Shown here piece by piece: positions 1-8,748 of a stretch of DNA of 64,000 bases. The stretch's first letter is position 1. Each line of letters starts with the position of its first letter. Origin of the DNA: Microbacterium sp. BK668 (GTDB taxonomy: Bacteria > Actinomycetota > Actinomycetes > Actinomycetales > Microbacteriaceae); assembly GCF_004362195.1 (NCBI RefSeq), contig NZ_SNWG01000001.1, positions 620,001-684,000 of the forward strand, in the 5' to 3' direction. A program made the translations under genes and the position numbers. The notes beneath the pieces are model-generated. The model was not told where the DNA came from. It did not search any database and saw nothing but the letters and a program-made list of their open reading frames with translations.

Positions 1-788
1 TCCACATCGACCCGCACTCCATCGTCCCGAACCCGCGGCAGCCGCGGACGCATTTCGATTCGGAAGACCTCGCGGAGCTCGTGCACAGCGTGCGGGAGTT
101 CGGCGTTCTCCAGCCGGTCGTCGTCCGCGACACGGGCGAGGGCACCTTCGAGCTCATCATGGGTGAGCGTCGCACCCGGGCCGCCCGCGAAGCGGGACTC
201 GACTCCATCCCCGCGGTCATCCGCGACACCGCCGATGAGCATCTCCTGCGCGACGCGCTGCTCGAGAACCTGCACCGCAGCGAGCTGAACCCCCTCGAAG
301 AGGCATCGGCGTACCAGCAGCTTCTCGAGGATTTCGGCATCACCCAGGAGGAGCTCGCCAGCCGGATCGGCCGGTCACGTCCGCAGATCAGCAACACGAT
401 CCGCCTGCTCAAGCTCCCCGTACCCGTGCAGCAGCGCGTCGCCGCCGGCGTGCTGAGCGCGGGTCACGCTCGCGCCATCCTGTCTCTCGAGACCCCGGAG
501 GCGATGCAGCGCCTGGCCGACAAGATCGTGAACGAGGACCTCTCGGTGCGCGCTGCCGAGGCGGCCGCGAAGGGAGGGGATGCCGGGGACCGGCGTACGC
601 TCAGGCCGAAGGCCGGCTCGCGCCGCGATCATCTCGACGAAGTGGCCGAGCGGCTCGGCGACCGCCTCAACACGCGGGTGAAGATCTCGCTCACGGCGAG
701 AAAAGGCCAGATCAGTATAGATTTCGCCACGATCCATGATCTGAACCGGATCCTGGCTGAGCTCGGCGACGAAGGCTACGCGTCGTAG
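1..788 (+). CDS. parB: ParB chromosome-partitioning protein, 5'-truncated
   Basis: ParB/Spo0J binds parS sites near oriC, uses CTP to slide along DNA and works with ParA to segregate origins. The reading frame is already open at base 3 ([11 protein letters not shown], the classic ParB N-terminal box), so the start lies outside the window. Visible landmarks are the CTP-binding box [12 protein letters not shown], the [14 protein letters not shown] box, and a helix-turn-helix around [20 protein letters not shown] short C-terminal dimerisation region ends [16 protein letters not shown]. The stop overlaps the 3' end of the convergent sigma-factor gene by 13 bases. ParA is expected just upstream. 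The family assignment is secure. Confidence 0.97.
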   Translation, partial: HIDPHSIVPNPRQPRTHFDSEDLAELVHSVREFGVLQPVVVRDTGEGTFELIMGERRTRAAREAGLDSIPAVIRDTADEHLLRDALLENLHRSELNPLEEASAYQQLLEDFGITQEELASRIGRSRPQISNTIRLLKLPVPVQQRVAAGVLSAGHARAILSLETPEAMQRLADKIVNEDLSVRAAEAAAKGGDAGDRRTLRPKAGSRRDHLDEVAERLGDRLNTRVKISLTARKGQISIDFATIHDLNRILAELGDEGYAS

Positions 789-2053
789 CGGACGGAGCCG
801 CCCACCCCGGCCGCTCGGCGACGGAGCACCTCGGCCTCGGCGTCGTTTCCGGCCAGCGAAGCCGCAAGCAGGAACGCCGAGGCCGCGGCATCCGTCTCTC
901 CCATGCGCTCGAGCAGCTCGCCGCGCACGCCGTGGTACGGGCGGAACTCCGCCAGCTCCGGCCCCAGCTCGTCGACGAGAGCCAGAGCGGCCTGCGGTCC
1001 ATCGCGCATCGACACGCCGACGGCCCGGTTGAGGCGCACCACCGGCGTGGGCGACAGGGTTACCAGCGCGTCGTAGAGTGCGACGATCCTGCTCCAATCG
1101 GTGTCGTCGACGCTTCTGGCCACGGCATGGCATTCCGCGACGGCGGCCTGGAGTCCGTAGTAGCCGAGGCCACGGTCGAATGACGCGGCCGTGGCGAGCG
1201 CCTCTCGTCCGCGGGCGATGGCCGACCGGTCCCACCGGGAGCGGTCCTGCTCGGCCAGGGTCAGAGGCAGGCCCTCTGCATCGCTTCGCGCGGCGAAGCG
1301 CGACGACTGGAACTCCATGAGCGCCGTCAGGGCGTAGATCTCGGGCTCGCCAGGAGCGAGCGCCGCGAGCTGTCGCGCGAGGCGGACCGCCTCCCGCGCC
1401 ACCGCGGGGCGCACCGGGTGGACTCCGTCGGTGGGCGCATACCCCTCGGTGAAGAGCAGGTAGATGACCTGCAGCACCGATGCCAGACGTGCGGGACGCT
1501 CGGACCGGTCCGGTATCTCGAACGGCACATCGGCCGCCGCGAGTGCGCGCTTCGCACGGACGATCCGCTGCTGCACCGCCGGGACCGTGAGCAGCATGAC
1601 CCGGGCGATCTGCTCGGTCGTGAGCCCCGCCACCGTCCGCAGCGTCAGGGTGAGTCGCGCCGCCGGCGCGAGCAGGGGATGGCACGCGACGAAGACGAGG
1701 CGGAGGACGTCATCGTCTATGCGGTCGGGGTCACCCGTCGACTCGACCGGATCCTCACGTTCGGAGAGCACGACCTCGTGTCCGAGCACGTCCATGCGCT
1801 GCTCCAGCCGCTCCCTCCGCCGCCACCCGTCGATCGCACGCCGCTTGGCCACCGTCAGCAGCCACGCGCCCGGATTGTCGGGGATGCCGGAGCGCGGCCA
1901 CGAGGCGAGGGCTTCGAGCAGCGCCTCCTGCGCGAGGTCCTCGGCCCACGGGAAGTCGCCGGTGTGACGGGTCAGAGCGGCGACGATGCGCGCCGACTCG
2001 GCTCGCCAGACAGCCTCGGCGGCGCGGCGCGCGTGGTCGTCGTCGGATGTCAC
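776..2053 (-). CDS. ECF42-type RNA polymerase sigma factor with long C-terminal extension
   Basis: This 425-residue extracytoplasmic-function sigma factor has a sigma-2 region (about residues 15-85, with [13 protein letters not shown] and [13 protein letters not shown]). Its sigma-4 region (about 115-170) contains the helix-turn-helix [20 protein letters not shown]. It continues with about 250 residues of helical repeat (DUF6596/TPR-like), the hallmark of group ECF42. These sigmas lack a dedicated anti-sigma factor, are thought to be controlled by their C-terminal domain, and typically sit next to DGPF/YCII genes, as here. GTG start at 2053; a TAGGCT element six bases upstream predicts a leaderless mRNA. 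The exact signal it senses is unknown. Confidence 0.9.
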   Translation of the reverse strand: MTSDDDHARRAAEAVWRAESARIVAALTRHTGDFPWAEDLAQEALLEALASWPRSGIPDNPGAWLLTVAKRRAIDGWRRRERLEQRMDVLGHEVVLSEREDPVESTGDPDRIDDDVLRLVFVACHPLLAPAARLTLTLRTVAGLTTEQIARVMLLTVPAVQQRIVRAKRALAAADVPFEIPDRSERPARLASVLQVIYLLFTEGYAPTDGVHPVRPAVAREAVRLARQLAALAPGEPEIYALTALMEFQSSRFAARSDAEGLPLTLAEQDRSRWDRSAIARGREALATAASFDRGLGYYGLQAAVAECHAVARSVDDTDWSRIVALYDALVTLSPTPVVRLNRAVGVSMRDGPQAALALVDELGPELAEFRPYHGVRGELLERMGETDAAASAFLLAASLAGNDAEAEVLRRRAAGVGGSVRYDA

Positions 2054-2059
2054 GTATCC

Positions 2060-2065
2060 AGCCTA
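2060..2065 (-). promoter_or_regulatory. Leaderless-type -10 element of the ECF42 sigma gene
   Basis: TAGGCT on the minus strand, six bases before the GTG start at 2053. It matches the TANNNT-N6/7-start pattern seen repeatedly in this window, so transcription probably begins at the start codon. Confidence 0.55.
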
Positions 2066-2094
2066 GGCAGGGCCGCCGGGTCGGAACCGGCGTT

Positions 2095-2100
2095 TAGGCT
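2095..2100 (+). promoter_or_regulatory. Leaderless-type -10 element of the 115-residue gene
   Basis: TAGGCT, six bases before ATG 2107; a mirror image of the element serving the divergent sigma gene. No good -35 hexamer is visible. Confidence 0.5.
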
Positions 2101-2106
2101 GGAGCA

Positions 2107-2454
2107 ATGGCGACGCACGACGACACCCCGCGCCGGCGGGCGAGTCTCGAGCTGCTGCGCGCCGAGGCGGCCGATGAACTGGCAGTCCTGGTACACGAGC
2201 GGCTGCGTGCAGGCGAAGACCCATGGGACTTCATGGAGGACCTGCCGTCGGTCGACGAGCTCGTCGTCTTCACCCTGCGCGCCGAGAACATCGCCGCCGA
2301 CGGTGGCGCCCGTCCGAACGCCGCGCGACACTATCGCGTGCTGCGCCAGATCGCTCTGGACTACCCGCCGCTCACGCGCGCGGTGTGGCGCCTGCTCGGC
2401 GACGCCAACACGCACCGCCGCTGGGATGCGGTGGTGCGTGCCGACGCGTCGTAG
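2107..2454 (+). CDS. Small hypothetical protein (115 aa)
   Basis: I do not recognise a named family. The protein is soluble, largely helical and acidic in the middle (LRAGEDPWDFMEDLPSVDEL), with no signal peptide, membrane segment or cysteine pattern. It reads divergently from the ECF42 sigma gene, and each gene has its own TAGGCT element just before its start, so the two share a short 53-base intergenic control region. It converges on the DGPF gene with 29 bases between the stops. A role linked to the sigma factor is possible only by position. Confidence 0.75.
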   Translation: MATHDDTPRRRASLELLRAEAADELAVLVHERLRAGEDPWDFMEDLPSVDELVVFTLRAENIAADGGARPNAARHYRVLRQIALDYPPLTRAVWRLLGDANTHRRWDAVVRADAS

Positions 2455-2483
2455 CCGAGGCATCCCTCCCGCCGTCCTGCGGC

Positions 2484-2915
2484 TCAGCTGTGGGCGGCCC
2501 GCCACTCCTGCGCCTTCTCCGCCCACTCGCCCACGGCGGCATCCTCCGCGCTCAGATCCAGGTCGGAGAACTCGTTGACGCGTCGCACCTCCAGCGCCGT
2601 CCCCGGGCCGAGCGGGCACCGGCGCGCCCAATGCTCCGCCTCTTCGCGGCTTGCGACCTCGAGGATCCAGTAGCCCGTGAAGATCTCCCGCGCCTCCGTG
2701 TAAGGCCCGTCCGTCACGACGGGCGGCTGCGACGAGAAGTCGACACGGAATCCCTCGCTCGCGTCGGAGAGCCCCTCTGCCGAGAGGAAGACACCGGCCT
2801 TCTGCAGCTCGTCGTTGTAGGCCCCCATCACGGCGACCACCTGCGCGAGGTCGAGCTCTTCCGCCGCTCGGGCCGCCGCCGCGGGCTCGACGTTCATGAT
2901 CAGCATCCAGCGCAT
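2484..2915 (-). CDS. DGPF/YCII-family protein, partner of the ECF42 sigma factor
   Basis: This 143-residue protein opens MRWMLIMNVEP and carries the DGPF signature as TDGPYTEAREIFTGYWI, followed by a YCII-like ferredoxin fold. DGPF proteins are the usual neighbours and targets of ECF42 sigma factors; their biochemical function is not established. The start at 2915 is chosen because family members begin with MRYML-type sequence and AAGGAG lies seven bases upstream; the frame stays open further upstream, to 3125, but without family similarity. The upstream region (2982-3009) contains a candidate ECF42 promoter. The sigma gene on the same strand lies downstream beyond the divergent 115-residue gene. 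Confidence 0.92.
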   Translation of the reverse strand: MRWMLIMNVEPAAAARAAEELDLAQVVAVMGAYNDELQKAGVFLSAEGLSDASEGFRVDFSSQPPVVTDGPYTEAREIFTGYWILEVASREEAEHWARRCPLGPGTALEVRRVNEFSDLDLSAEDAAVGEWAEKAQEWRAAHS

Positions 2916-2981
2916 GTCCTGCTCCTTGTCGGTGACGGACCCTCGGTCCGGATCGGGCCGCTCGGCCCGCCTCATCCTGTG

Positions 2982-3009
2982 CGTCGAACGGACGGAGGTG
3001 AGATCGACA
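2982..3009 (-). promoter_or_regulatory. Candidate ECF42-dependent promoter
   Basis: On the minus strand TGTCGA (3009-3004) is followed after 17 bases by CGAC (2986-2983), about 65 bases upstream of the DGPF start. TGTCGA at -35 and CGA/TC at -10 is the motif reported for ECF42 sigma factors, one of which is encoded 1 kb away. The motif is seen directly; its use by this sigma factor is inference. Confidence 0.55.
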
Positions 3010-3099
3010 TCCTCGCCGGAGATCGTTCCAGGGTCGGCGGACGCCCGGCCCGGCGTGTCCCGCGCGCGGCGACGAGAGACAGCATCACGATACGCGGAA

Positions 3100-3139
3100 A
3101 GCCCCGGTGAGGAGGACGAATCCATCCTTCACCGGGGCT
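3100..3139 (-). terminator. Terminator of trxA
   Basis: An 11-bp perfect stem (AGCCCCGGTGA, 3100-3110, with its complement at 3129-3139) lies just past the trxA stop on the minus strand and is followed by TTTCC. It separates trxA from the DGPF gene. Confidence 0.75.
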
Positions 3140-3162
3140 GACGGCGGTCACCCGCGTGCGGG

Positions 3163-3486
3163 TTACGCGAGGTAGGCCGCGAGGTCCTTCTCGAGCGCGA
3201 ACTTCGGCTTGGCGCCGATGATCGTGGTCTGCACCTCGCCCTTCGAGAAGACCTTCATCGCCGGGATCGACGTGATCTGGTACTTCATGGCGAGATCGGG
3301 GTTCTCATCCACGTTGAGCTTGAGGATCGTGAGCTTGTCGGGGTTCTCGGCCTGAATCTGGTCGAGGATCGGCGACACCATGCGACACGGTCCGCACCAC
3401 TCGGCCCAGAAGTCGACGAGAACCGGGCCCTCGGCCTGGAGGACGTCCTCGTTCCACGTGCTCGAGGTGGTTGCCTTGGCGGTCAT
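3163..3486 (-). CDS. trxA: Thioredoxin
   Basis: This 107-residue cytoplasmic disulfide reductant has the active site WCGPC (Cys31 and Cys34) and the cis-proline loop TSIPAM near residue 75. The start at 3486 is chosen over an in-frame upstream ATG because AGAAGGAG precedes it at ideal spacing and the product then has normal thioredoxin length. It lies downstream of trxB on the same strand, the usual actinobacterial order, giving a complete NADPH-TrxB-TrxA electron path. A strong hairpin terminator follows. Confidence 0.97.
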   Translation of the reverse strand: MTAKATTSSTWNEDVLQAEGPVLVDFWAEWCGPCRMVSPILDQIQAENPDKLTILKLNVDENPDLAMKYQITSIPAMKVFSKGEVQTTIIGAKPKFALEKDLAAYLA

Positions 3487-3573
3487 TGGATCTCCTTCTG
3501 TGAAGTCTTCGTCATAGGACAACGATCGGTTGCTCCGTGATGTTCCCGGAGCGTTCCGGCTCCCAGCCGGGAC

Positions 3574-4578
3574 TCAGCCCGCCTCGACCACTGCGGGCTG
3601 GGCCGCCTCGGGGAGCCCTTCGATGAGGTCGGCCTCGGGTGCCGGCGCACCCGCCTGTCCGAGGGAGGCGAGGAAGTGCTCGACGTCGAGGGCGGCGACC
3701 GTGCCGCTGCCGGCGGCCGTGACCGCCTGGCGGTATGTCGGGTCGATCACGTCGCCCGCCGCGAACACGCCCGGGACCGATGTGCGTGAGGAGCGGCCGT
3801 CGACCCAGATCGTGCCCGCCGGCGTCAGGTCGAGCTTGTCGTGCACCAGGTGCGTACGGGGATCGTTGCCGATCGCGACGAAGACGCCGTCGAGCGCGAG
3901 CTCCCGCGTCGAGCCGTCGACGGTCGAGCCGAGGACCACGCCCGTCACGGCCTCGTCGCCGACGATGTCGACGACCTCACTGTTCCAGACGAACTCGATC
4001 TTGGGATTGGCGAAGGCTCGCTCCTGCATGATCTTCGAGGCGCGCAGCTCGTCGCGGCGGTGGATGACGTAGACCTTCGACGCGAACTTCGTGAGGAAGG
4101 TCGCCTCCTCCATCGCCGAGTCGCCACCCCCGACGACCGCGATCGTGCGCTCGCGGAAGAAGAAGCCGTCGCAGGTCGCGCAGTACGAGACGCCGCGGCC
4201 CGACAGGCGCTCCTCGCCGGCAATGCCGATCTTGCGGTGCGCGGAACCGGTCGCGTAGATGAGCGAGGCCGCCTCGTGCACCGCTCCGCTGCCGAGCGTG
4301 ACGCGCTTGACCGGTCCGTCGAGGTCGAGGTCGACGACGTCGTCGTAGAGCACCTCCGTGCCGAAGCGCTCCGCCTGCTCCTGCATCTTGGTCATGAGGT
4401 CGGGACCCTGGATGCCCTCGGGGAATCCGGGGAAGTTCTCGACGTCGGTCGTGTTCATGAGCTCACCGCCCGCTTCGACCGAGCTCGCGATGAGAAGCGG
4501 CTCGAGGTTGGCGCGCGCCGCGTAGATCGCAGCCGTGTAGCCCGCAGGACCGGAACCGATGATGATGACGTGACGCAC
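3574..4578 (-). CDS. trxB: Thioredoxin-disulfide reductase
   Basis: This FAD/NADPH flavoenzyme of 334 residues reduces thioredoxin. It shows the FAD-binding GSGPAG (residues 8-13), the redox pair CATC (Cys133, Cys136), the NADPH-binding GGGDSA (about 150-155) with HRRDELRAS, and the second FAD motif FAAGDV near the C-terminus. The GTG start has AAGGGGG upstream. The C-terminal tail of about 25 Ala/Pro/Glu-rich residues is longer than in compact homologues and probably unstructured. trxA follows 87 bases downstream on the same strand. Confidence 0.97.
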   Translation of the reverse strand: MRHVIIIGSGPAGYTAAIYAARANLEPLLIASSVEAGGELMNTTDVENFPGFPEGIQGPDLMTKMQEQAERFGTEVLYDDVVDLDLDGPVKRVTLGSGAVHEAASLIYATGSAHRKIGIAGEERLSGRGVSYCATCDGFFFRERTIAVVGGGDSAMEEATFLTKFASKVYVIHRRDELRASKIMQERAFANPKIEFVWNSEVVDIVGDEAVTGVVLGSTVDGSTRELALDGVFVAIGNDPRTHLVHDKLDLTPAGTIWVDGRSSRTSVPGVFAAGDVIDPTYRQAVTAAGSGTVAALDVEHFLASLGQAGAPAPEADLIEGLPEAAQPAVVEAG

Positions 4579-4706
4579 GTCAGCCCCCTTGAATGACTTT
4601 CGGATGACTCAACCCATCGTAGGCGCCGGATATTCCAGGCCCTGCGGGCTGTGAGGCGGTTCACAGAACCGGCGGCGGGCGGTGCCGGGAAAGGGCTCGG
4701 CAGGGC

Positions 4707-6305
4707 TCAGCGGCCCAGTAGCCGCCGGACGAGAGGACGCGCGACGGCCAGTTCCGGGGTGCGCAGGAGCCACAGGACGGCGAAGTACACGACCGCGGCG
4801 GCGGCGCCGATGATCGCGGTTCCGACGGCGCCGAGGAGTCGGTCCGCCACCGTCCAGCCGTCGACACCGCCGAGAAGCAGGAACACGCCCCAGCCCGCCG
4901 CGGCCGCGGGGACGGCGGCCAGGGCGAAGCGGCCGAGCGACAGCATCCATCCCGCCGTCCCGATTCCGCCGAAGCGACGCGAGAGGAGCCACGTCGCCAC
5001 GGTGACCTGCACGATGCTCGAGACGGACTGGCCGAGCGCCACTCCGGCGGCGCGGTACTCGACGGGCAGCAGGGCCCACGCGAGGAGCGCGGTGCCGACG
5101 ACGAGAGCTGTCTGCACGAGCGTGAAGAAGAAGGGCGTGCGCGTGTCGTCGTACGCGTAGAAGGTCCGCTGCACCACGAAGAGCACCGCGAGCGGCACCA
5201 GCGACACCAGGAAGCACACGAGCACGAGGGCGGCCTGCTCGGCCTGCGGAGCGGAATTGGTGAAGATCCGCGAGGCGGGGATGGATGCCGCGGCCAGCGC
5301 GGCCGTGGCGAGCACCGTGAACAGTCCGAGGATGCGGATGCTGCTGCCGATGTCGGCGCGTACGTCGTCCCGGCGTCCCGCCTGCGCGTGCTCGCTCAAG
5401 CGCGTGAAGTAGGGCGTTCCGATCGACAGCACGATGACGGAGTACGGGAGCATGAAGATGAGCCACGCGTTCTGCGTGGCGAAGACGCTGGCGCCCTGGC
5501 CCGACGCGCCGGAGAGCACCTGGGACTGCACGAGACCCGCCAGCTGACCCGCGACGACCATGAGGAACGTCCATCCGGCGAGCCGTCCGAGGTGGTTCAG
5601 TCCCACTCCGCGCCACCGGAAGTCCGGCCGCAGGTGCAGGCCCGCCCGCCGCCAGAAGAAGAGGAGCAGCGCCGTCTGCAGCACGATTCCCGCCGTCGCC
5701 GTGCCGGCGAGGAGGGCGATCATGCCGTCCGTCCACTCCGAGACGACCGACTGGTCGGCGCCGAACAGCGCGATGAAGATCGCGAAGCCGGTGATCGACA
5801 CGATGTTGTTGACGATCGGCGCCCACGTGTAAGGGCCGAAGACGCGGCGCGCGTTGAGGATCTCGCCGAGGAGCGCGAACAGGCCGTAGAAGAAGATCTG
5901 GGGGAGGCACCAGTAGGCGAAGGCGGTCGCGAGCGCGAGCTGATCGGGGCTGTAGCCCGGCGCGTAGAGCAAGACCAGCAGCGGCGCGACGATCATGGCG
6001 ACCGCCGTGGTCGCCAGCAGCACGACCGTTCCGAGAGTCAGCAGCTTCGAGGTGAAGCCGTGTCCGCCGTCGGGGTGGGCGGCGGCCTTCACGATCTGCG
6101 GCACGATCACCGCGGTCAGGAGCCCGGTCGAGATGATCGCGTAGATATTGTTCGGGAGCTGGTTGGCGACGGCGAAGGCGTCGCCGGCCTCGCTGCCGAG
6201 AGAGCCGATGGCGGCGACGAGGACGATCGTGCGCAGCAGCCCCGTGAGCCGCGAGACGATCGTCCCGGCGCCGATCAGGACGCTCGCGCGCGCCACCCCG
6301 CTCAC
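4707..6305 (-). CDS. murJ: MurJ/MviN lipid II flippase
   Basis: This polytopic inner-membrane protein of 532 residues has about 14 hydrophobic segments and belongs to the MOP exporter superfamily. It begins with the conserved MviN block ASVLIGAGTIVSRLTGLLRT. MurJ flips the peptidoglycan precursor lipid II to the outer face of the membrane. The GTG start overlaps the stop of the DUF6049 gene by four bases (GTGA), so the two are translationally coupled. Unlike the mycobacterial MviN protein it has no C-terminal pseudokinase domain, which fits its length. Confidence 0.95.
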   Translation of the reverse strand: MSGVARASVLIGAGTIVSRLTGLLRTIVLVAAIGSLGSEAGDAFAVANQLPNNIYAIISTGLLTAVIVPQIVKAAAHPDGGHGFTSKLLTLGTVVLLATTAVAMIVAPLLVLLYAPGYSPDQLALATAFAYWCLPQIFFYGLFALLGEILNARRVFGPYTWAPIVNNIVSITGFAIFIALFGADQSVVSEWTDGMIALLAGTATAGIVLQTALLLFFWRRAGLHLRPDFRWRGVGLNHLGRLAGWTFLMVVAGQLAGLVQSQVLSGASGQGASVFATQNAWLIFMLPYSVIVLSIGTPYFTRLSEHAQAGRRDDVRADIGSSIRILGLFTVLATAALAAASIPASRIFTNSAPQAEQAALVLVCFLVSLVPLAVLFVVQRTFYAYDDTRTPFFFTLVQTALVVGTALLAWALLPVEYRAAGVALGQSVSSIVQVTVATWLLSRRFGGIGTAGWMLSLGRFALAAVPAAAAGWGVFLLLGGVDGWTVADRLLGAVGTAIIGAAAAVVYFAVLWLLRTPELAVARPLVRRLLGR

Positions 6306-8620
6306 GACTTCTCCTCCTCGACGGTCCCGCGCTCGGCGTCCCGCCGGGTCTCGGTGTCGGCGTCGGCCCCCGGCTCCGGCCCGGGATGGGCGTCGGCGTG
6401 CGTCCCGGGCCCCGCCTCGGTGTCGGCGTGCGTCTGCGCCTCGGGCCCCGCCTCGGCGTCGGCGTGGGTCTGCGCCTCGGGCCCCGCCTCCGCCCTGGCG
6501 CGGCGGCGACGGAGGATGGTGCGCACCACGCCGAGGAGGACGAAACCGACCGCGAGGACCGCGAGGATGACGAGTCCGATGCCCTCCCAGTCCGCGCGCA
6601 CGTGGACCTCCCGCACCTGCGGCTCACCGATCCGAACCCCGGTGGGGCTGCGCAGCTCGAGCGCGATCGTGACGTCGCCGCTGCCGATCTGCGCCTGCAC
6701 GGGCACCTCGACTCGCGTGTTGCTCTGCGGCTGGGCGACGACCTGGGTGCTCTCCTGCACTTCCAGTCGCAGGTCGTCGGGCGCGGCCAGCAGGGTGACG
6801 TTGACCGGGTAGGGCAGGTCGTTGCGGATCCAGACGGGGATGATCGCACCCGAGGTGATGAGCTGGATGGGACTGGCCCGGAGGATGCCCACCGAGCCGA
6901 GCGTGGCGACCGTCGCTTCGCGATGCGCCGAGAGCGCCACCCCCCACGCCTCCGGATCGCTGCGCCATCCCTCGCCGAGCAGCTGGAGGATCTCGTTGCG
7001 CTCGCGGCCCGTGATCTGGCTCGGATCATCGAGCACGGATGCGAATTGGGTGAGCTGCTCCTCGCCCGAGACGAGTCCGGATGCCGCGGCCACGCGTGCG
7101 TCGTCAGGGGGGACGTCGGTCACCTCGACGGCGGATGCGGGCGCATTGGCGAGCGCGCCGAGTGTGGAAGGAACGGCGGACGGCGCCTGAAGGGCGGTGC
7201 TGATCGCCGTGCGCAGAGCAACCCGGGAGCGATTCTCGCCGCGGTCGACCGTCACGAGCAGGGGGGCGCCGTCGGTCTCGGCGAGGGCGAACGACAGGAA
7301 GGCGGTGGCTGCTGCCAGGTGCGCGTTGCGCAGCGCTCCCTCGTCGAGGGCGGATGCCTCTTCCAGCTGCTCGGACACGGCTGCGTCGTACACCAGCACC
7401 GGCGCCGACCCGGCGTCTCCACGGGCCGGGATCGTCGCGCCGTCGACGCCCGCGATCGTCGTCGTGGAGGGGATGACGGTGAGGCTCTCCTGTCCGTCGA
7501 CGGGCTCACCGCCGAGTGCCGCGACCACGGATGAGCCGGCGGTACCGGTCTCGGGCCAGAAGACCCCCGCTCGCGCGACCCCGATGTCGAGCAGGGTCGC
7601 CATGTCGGGGTACACCCCCGCGGTGGGATCGCCGGTCGGGGTGGGGCTCGGCGTGGGAGCGGACGTCTCGCTCGGTATCGGCGTGAAGTCCGCCGGGGTC
7701 ATCGCGTACGAGAGGGAGGTCGGCTCCAGGAGCGGCACGATGCCCGCCTGCACCTGTGAGGCGACGTCGGCGTCGCCGTACTGAAGGGCGAAGCGCGTGT
7801 TGGGGATGGCCATGAGGCGCGTGAGCCAGGCGGCGGCGCTCTCGGGCGCAGACGTCCCCAGCACGCGGATCGCGGCCACGACGGCGGGATCCACGGCGAG
7901 GATCGCCTCGGTGCCGTCGACCGCGTCGAGCTGCGCGGTCAGCGACCCCTCGGGAGAGGTCAGCTCGTCGAGCTCCGCCGCGGTGAGCAGGCCCGCCCCC
8001 GTCGCCTGTGCCGTGATGGGCACGACCACACCGACCCCGACCTCCCGCGTCGTGTCGCCGGCCACGACGACGACGCTCGTGGACGTGTAGGCCGCGGTCG
8101 GCGTCGTGAGGGTCGCGACGACGGGGTAGGCGCCGGGGCCGAGGCTGGAGATCGCCGGGACGCCGGCATCCACCGTCACCCCCTGCGTCTCGCCGCTGCG
8201 GGCGGCCACGGCGGGGAAGCTCGCGAGGCCGACCTCGGTGACCGCGGATCCCGTCGTGTCGCCGTCGAGCCAGTCGTCGAGATCGCCCCGGCTGGTGAAG
8301 GCGGCCGTGCCGAAGCCGATCGAGACGGTCCCGCCGAGGGTGGTCGTGTCGGTGTCGTTCGTCATCGTCACCGAAACGTTGAGCGGCTGGCCCGGCTGGA
8401 TCAGCCCGCTCGAGATCGGCGACAGCGTGAAGACCGCCTCGCCCGGCTCGGCGCTGGGCGCGGGGGTGGGCGTGGGTGCCGCCGCCTCGATGACGGATGC
8501 CGCGGCGCTCGCGGAGGAAGCGGACGGAGCCAGGAGCAGCGCCACGGCCGCGGCGAGCGCGCACAGCCGAGCATGCACTCGCCGCGCAGAGGGCACGGCA
8601 GGCGGTGGGGACTCAATCAT
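6302..8620 (-). CDS. DUF6049 family secreted, membrane-anchored protein
   Basis: This 772-residue protein has an N-terminal signal sequence (hydrophobic about residues 18-40), a large extracellular part beginning with a beta-rich domain (TLSPISSGLIQPGQPLNVSV), a single transmembrane helix near residue 695 (IGLVILAVLAVGFVLLGVV) and a basic RRRRAR stop-transfer. The cytoplasmic tail is low-complexity, built from imperfect EAGPEAQTHAD repeats. The family is always found just upstream of murJ in Actinobacteria (Rv3909 position in mycobacteria). A role assisting lipid II export or septal wall synthesis is inferred from that linkage only. The coding overlap with murJ supports co-expression. Confidence 0.9.
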   Translation of the reverse strand: MIESPPPAVPSARRVHARLCALAAAVALLLAPSASSASAAASVIEAAAPTPTPAPSAEPGEAVFTLSPISSGLIQPGQPLNVSVTMTNDTDTTTLGGTVSIGFGTAAFTSRGDLDDWLDGDTTGSAVTEVGLASFPAVAARSGETQGVTVDAGVPAISSLGPGAYPVVATLTTPTAAYTSTSVVVVAGDTTREVGVGVVVPITAQATGAGLLTAAELDELTSPEGSLTAQLDAVDGTEAILAVDPAVVAAIRVLGTSAPESAAAWLTRLMAIPNTRFALQYGDADVASQVQAGIVPLLEPTSLSYAMTPADFTPIPSETSAPTPSPTPTGDPTAGVYPDMATLLDIGVARAGVFWPETGTAGSSVVAALGGEPVDGQESLTVIPSTTTIAGVDGATIPARGDAGSAPVLVYDAAVSEQLEEASALDEGALRNAHLAAATAFLSFALAETDGAPLLVTVDRGENRSRVALRTAISTALQAPSAVPSTLGALANAPASAVEVTDVPPDDARVAAASGLVSGEEQLTQFASVLDDPSQITGRERNEILQLLGEGWRSDPEAWGVALSAHREATVATLGSVGILRASPIQLITSGAIIPVWIRNDLPYPVNVTLLAAPDDLRLEVQESTQVVAQPQSNTRVEVPVQAQIGSGDVTIALELRSPTGVRIGEPQVREVHVRADWEGIGLVILAVLAVGFVLLGVVRTILRRRRARAEAGPEAQTHADAEAGPEAQTHADTEAGPGTHADAHPGPEPGADADTETRRDAERGTVEEEKS
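6345..6495 (-). repeat. Tandem repeat in the DUF6049 tail
   Basis: Imperfect tandem units of about 39 bases encode EAGPEAQTHAD(A/T)-type peptide repeats at the cytoplasmic end of the DUF6049 protein. Copies degrade towards the C-terminus. Confidence 0.7.
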
Positions 8621-8748
8621 GCTGGGGTTCGCTCCTGTGCGATTCCGGACCGCACGATCGTCTGCGATTCTACGGGCGGCGTCTTCGAGCCCCCCGAGCG
8701 CGCCCGCGGTTCGCCGGACGGGACTCGCCGGCGCGGTTGAATGGAGTC

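Noticed and set aside
4609..7029. Very long open minus-strand frame (about 800 codons) across murJ and the DUF6049 tail
   Set aside because: It is Arg/Pro-rich and lies out of frame with two well-supported genes; long spurious frames are expected at this G+C content.
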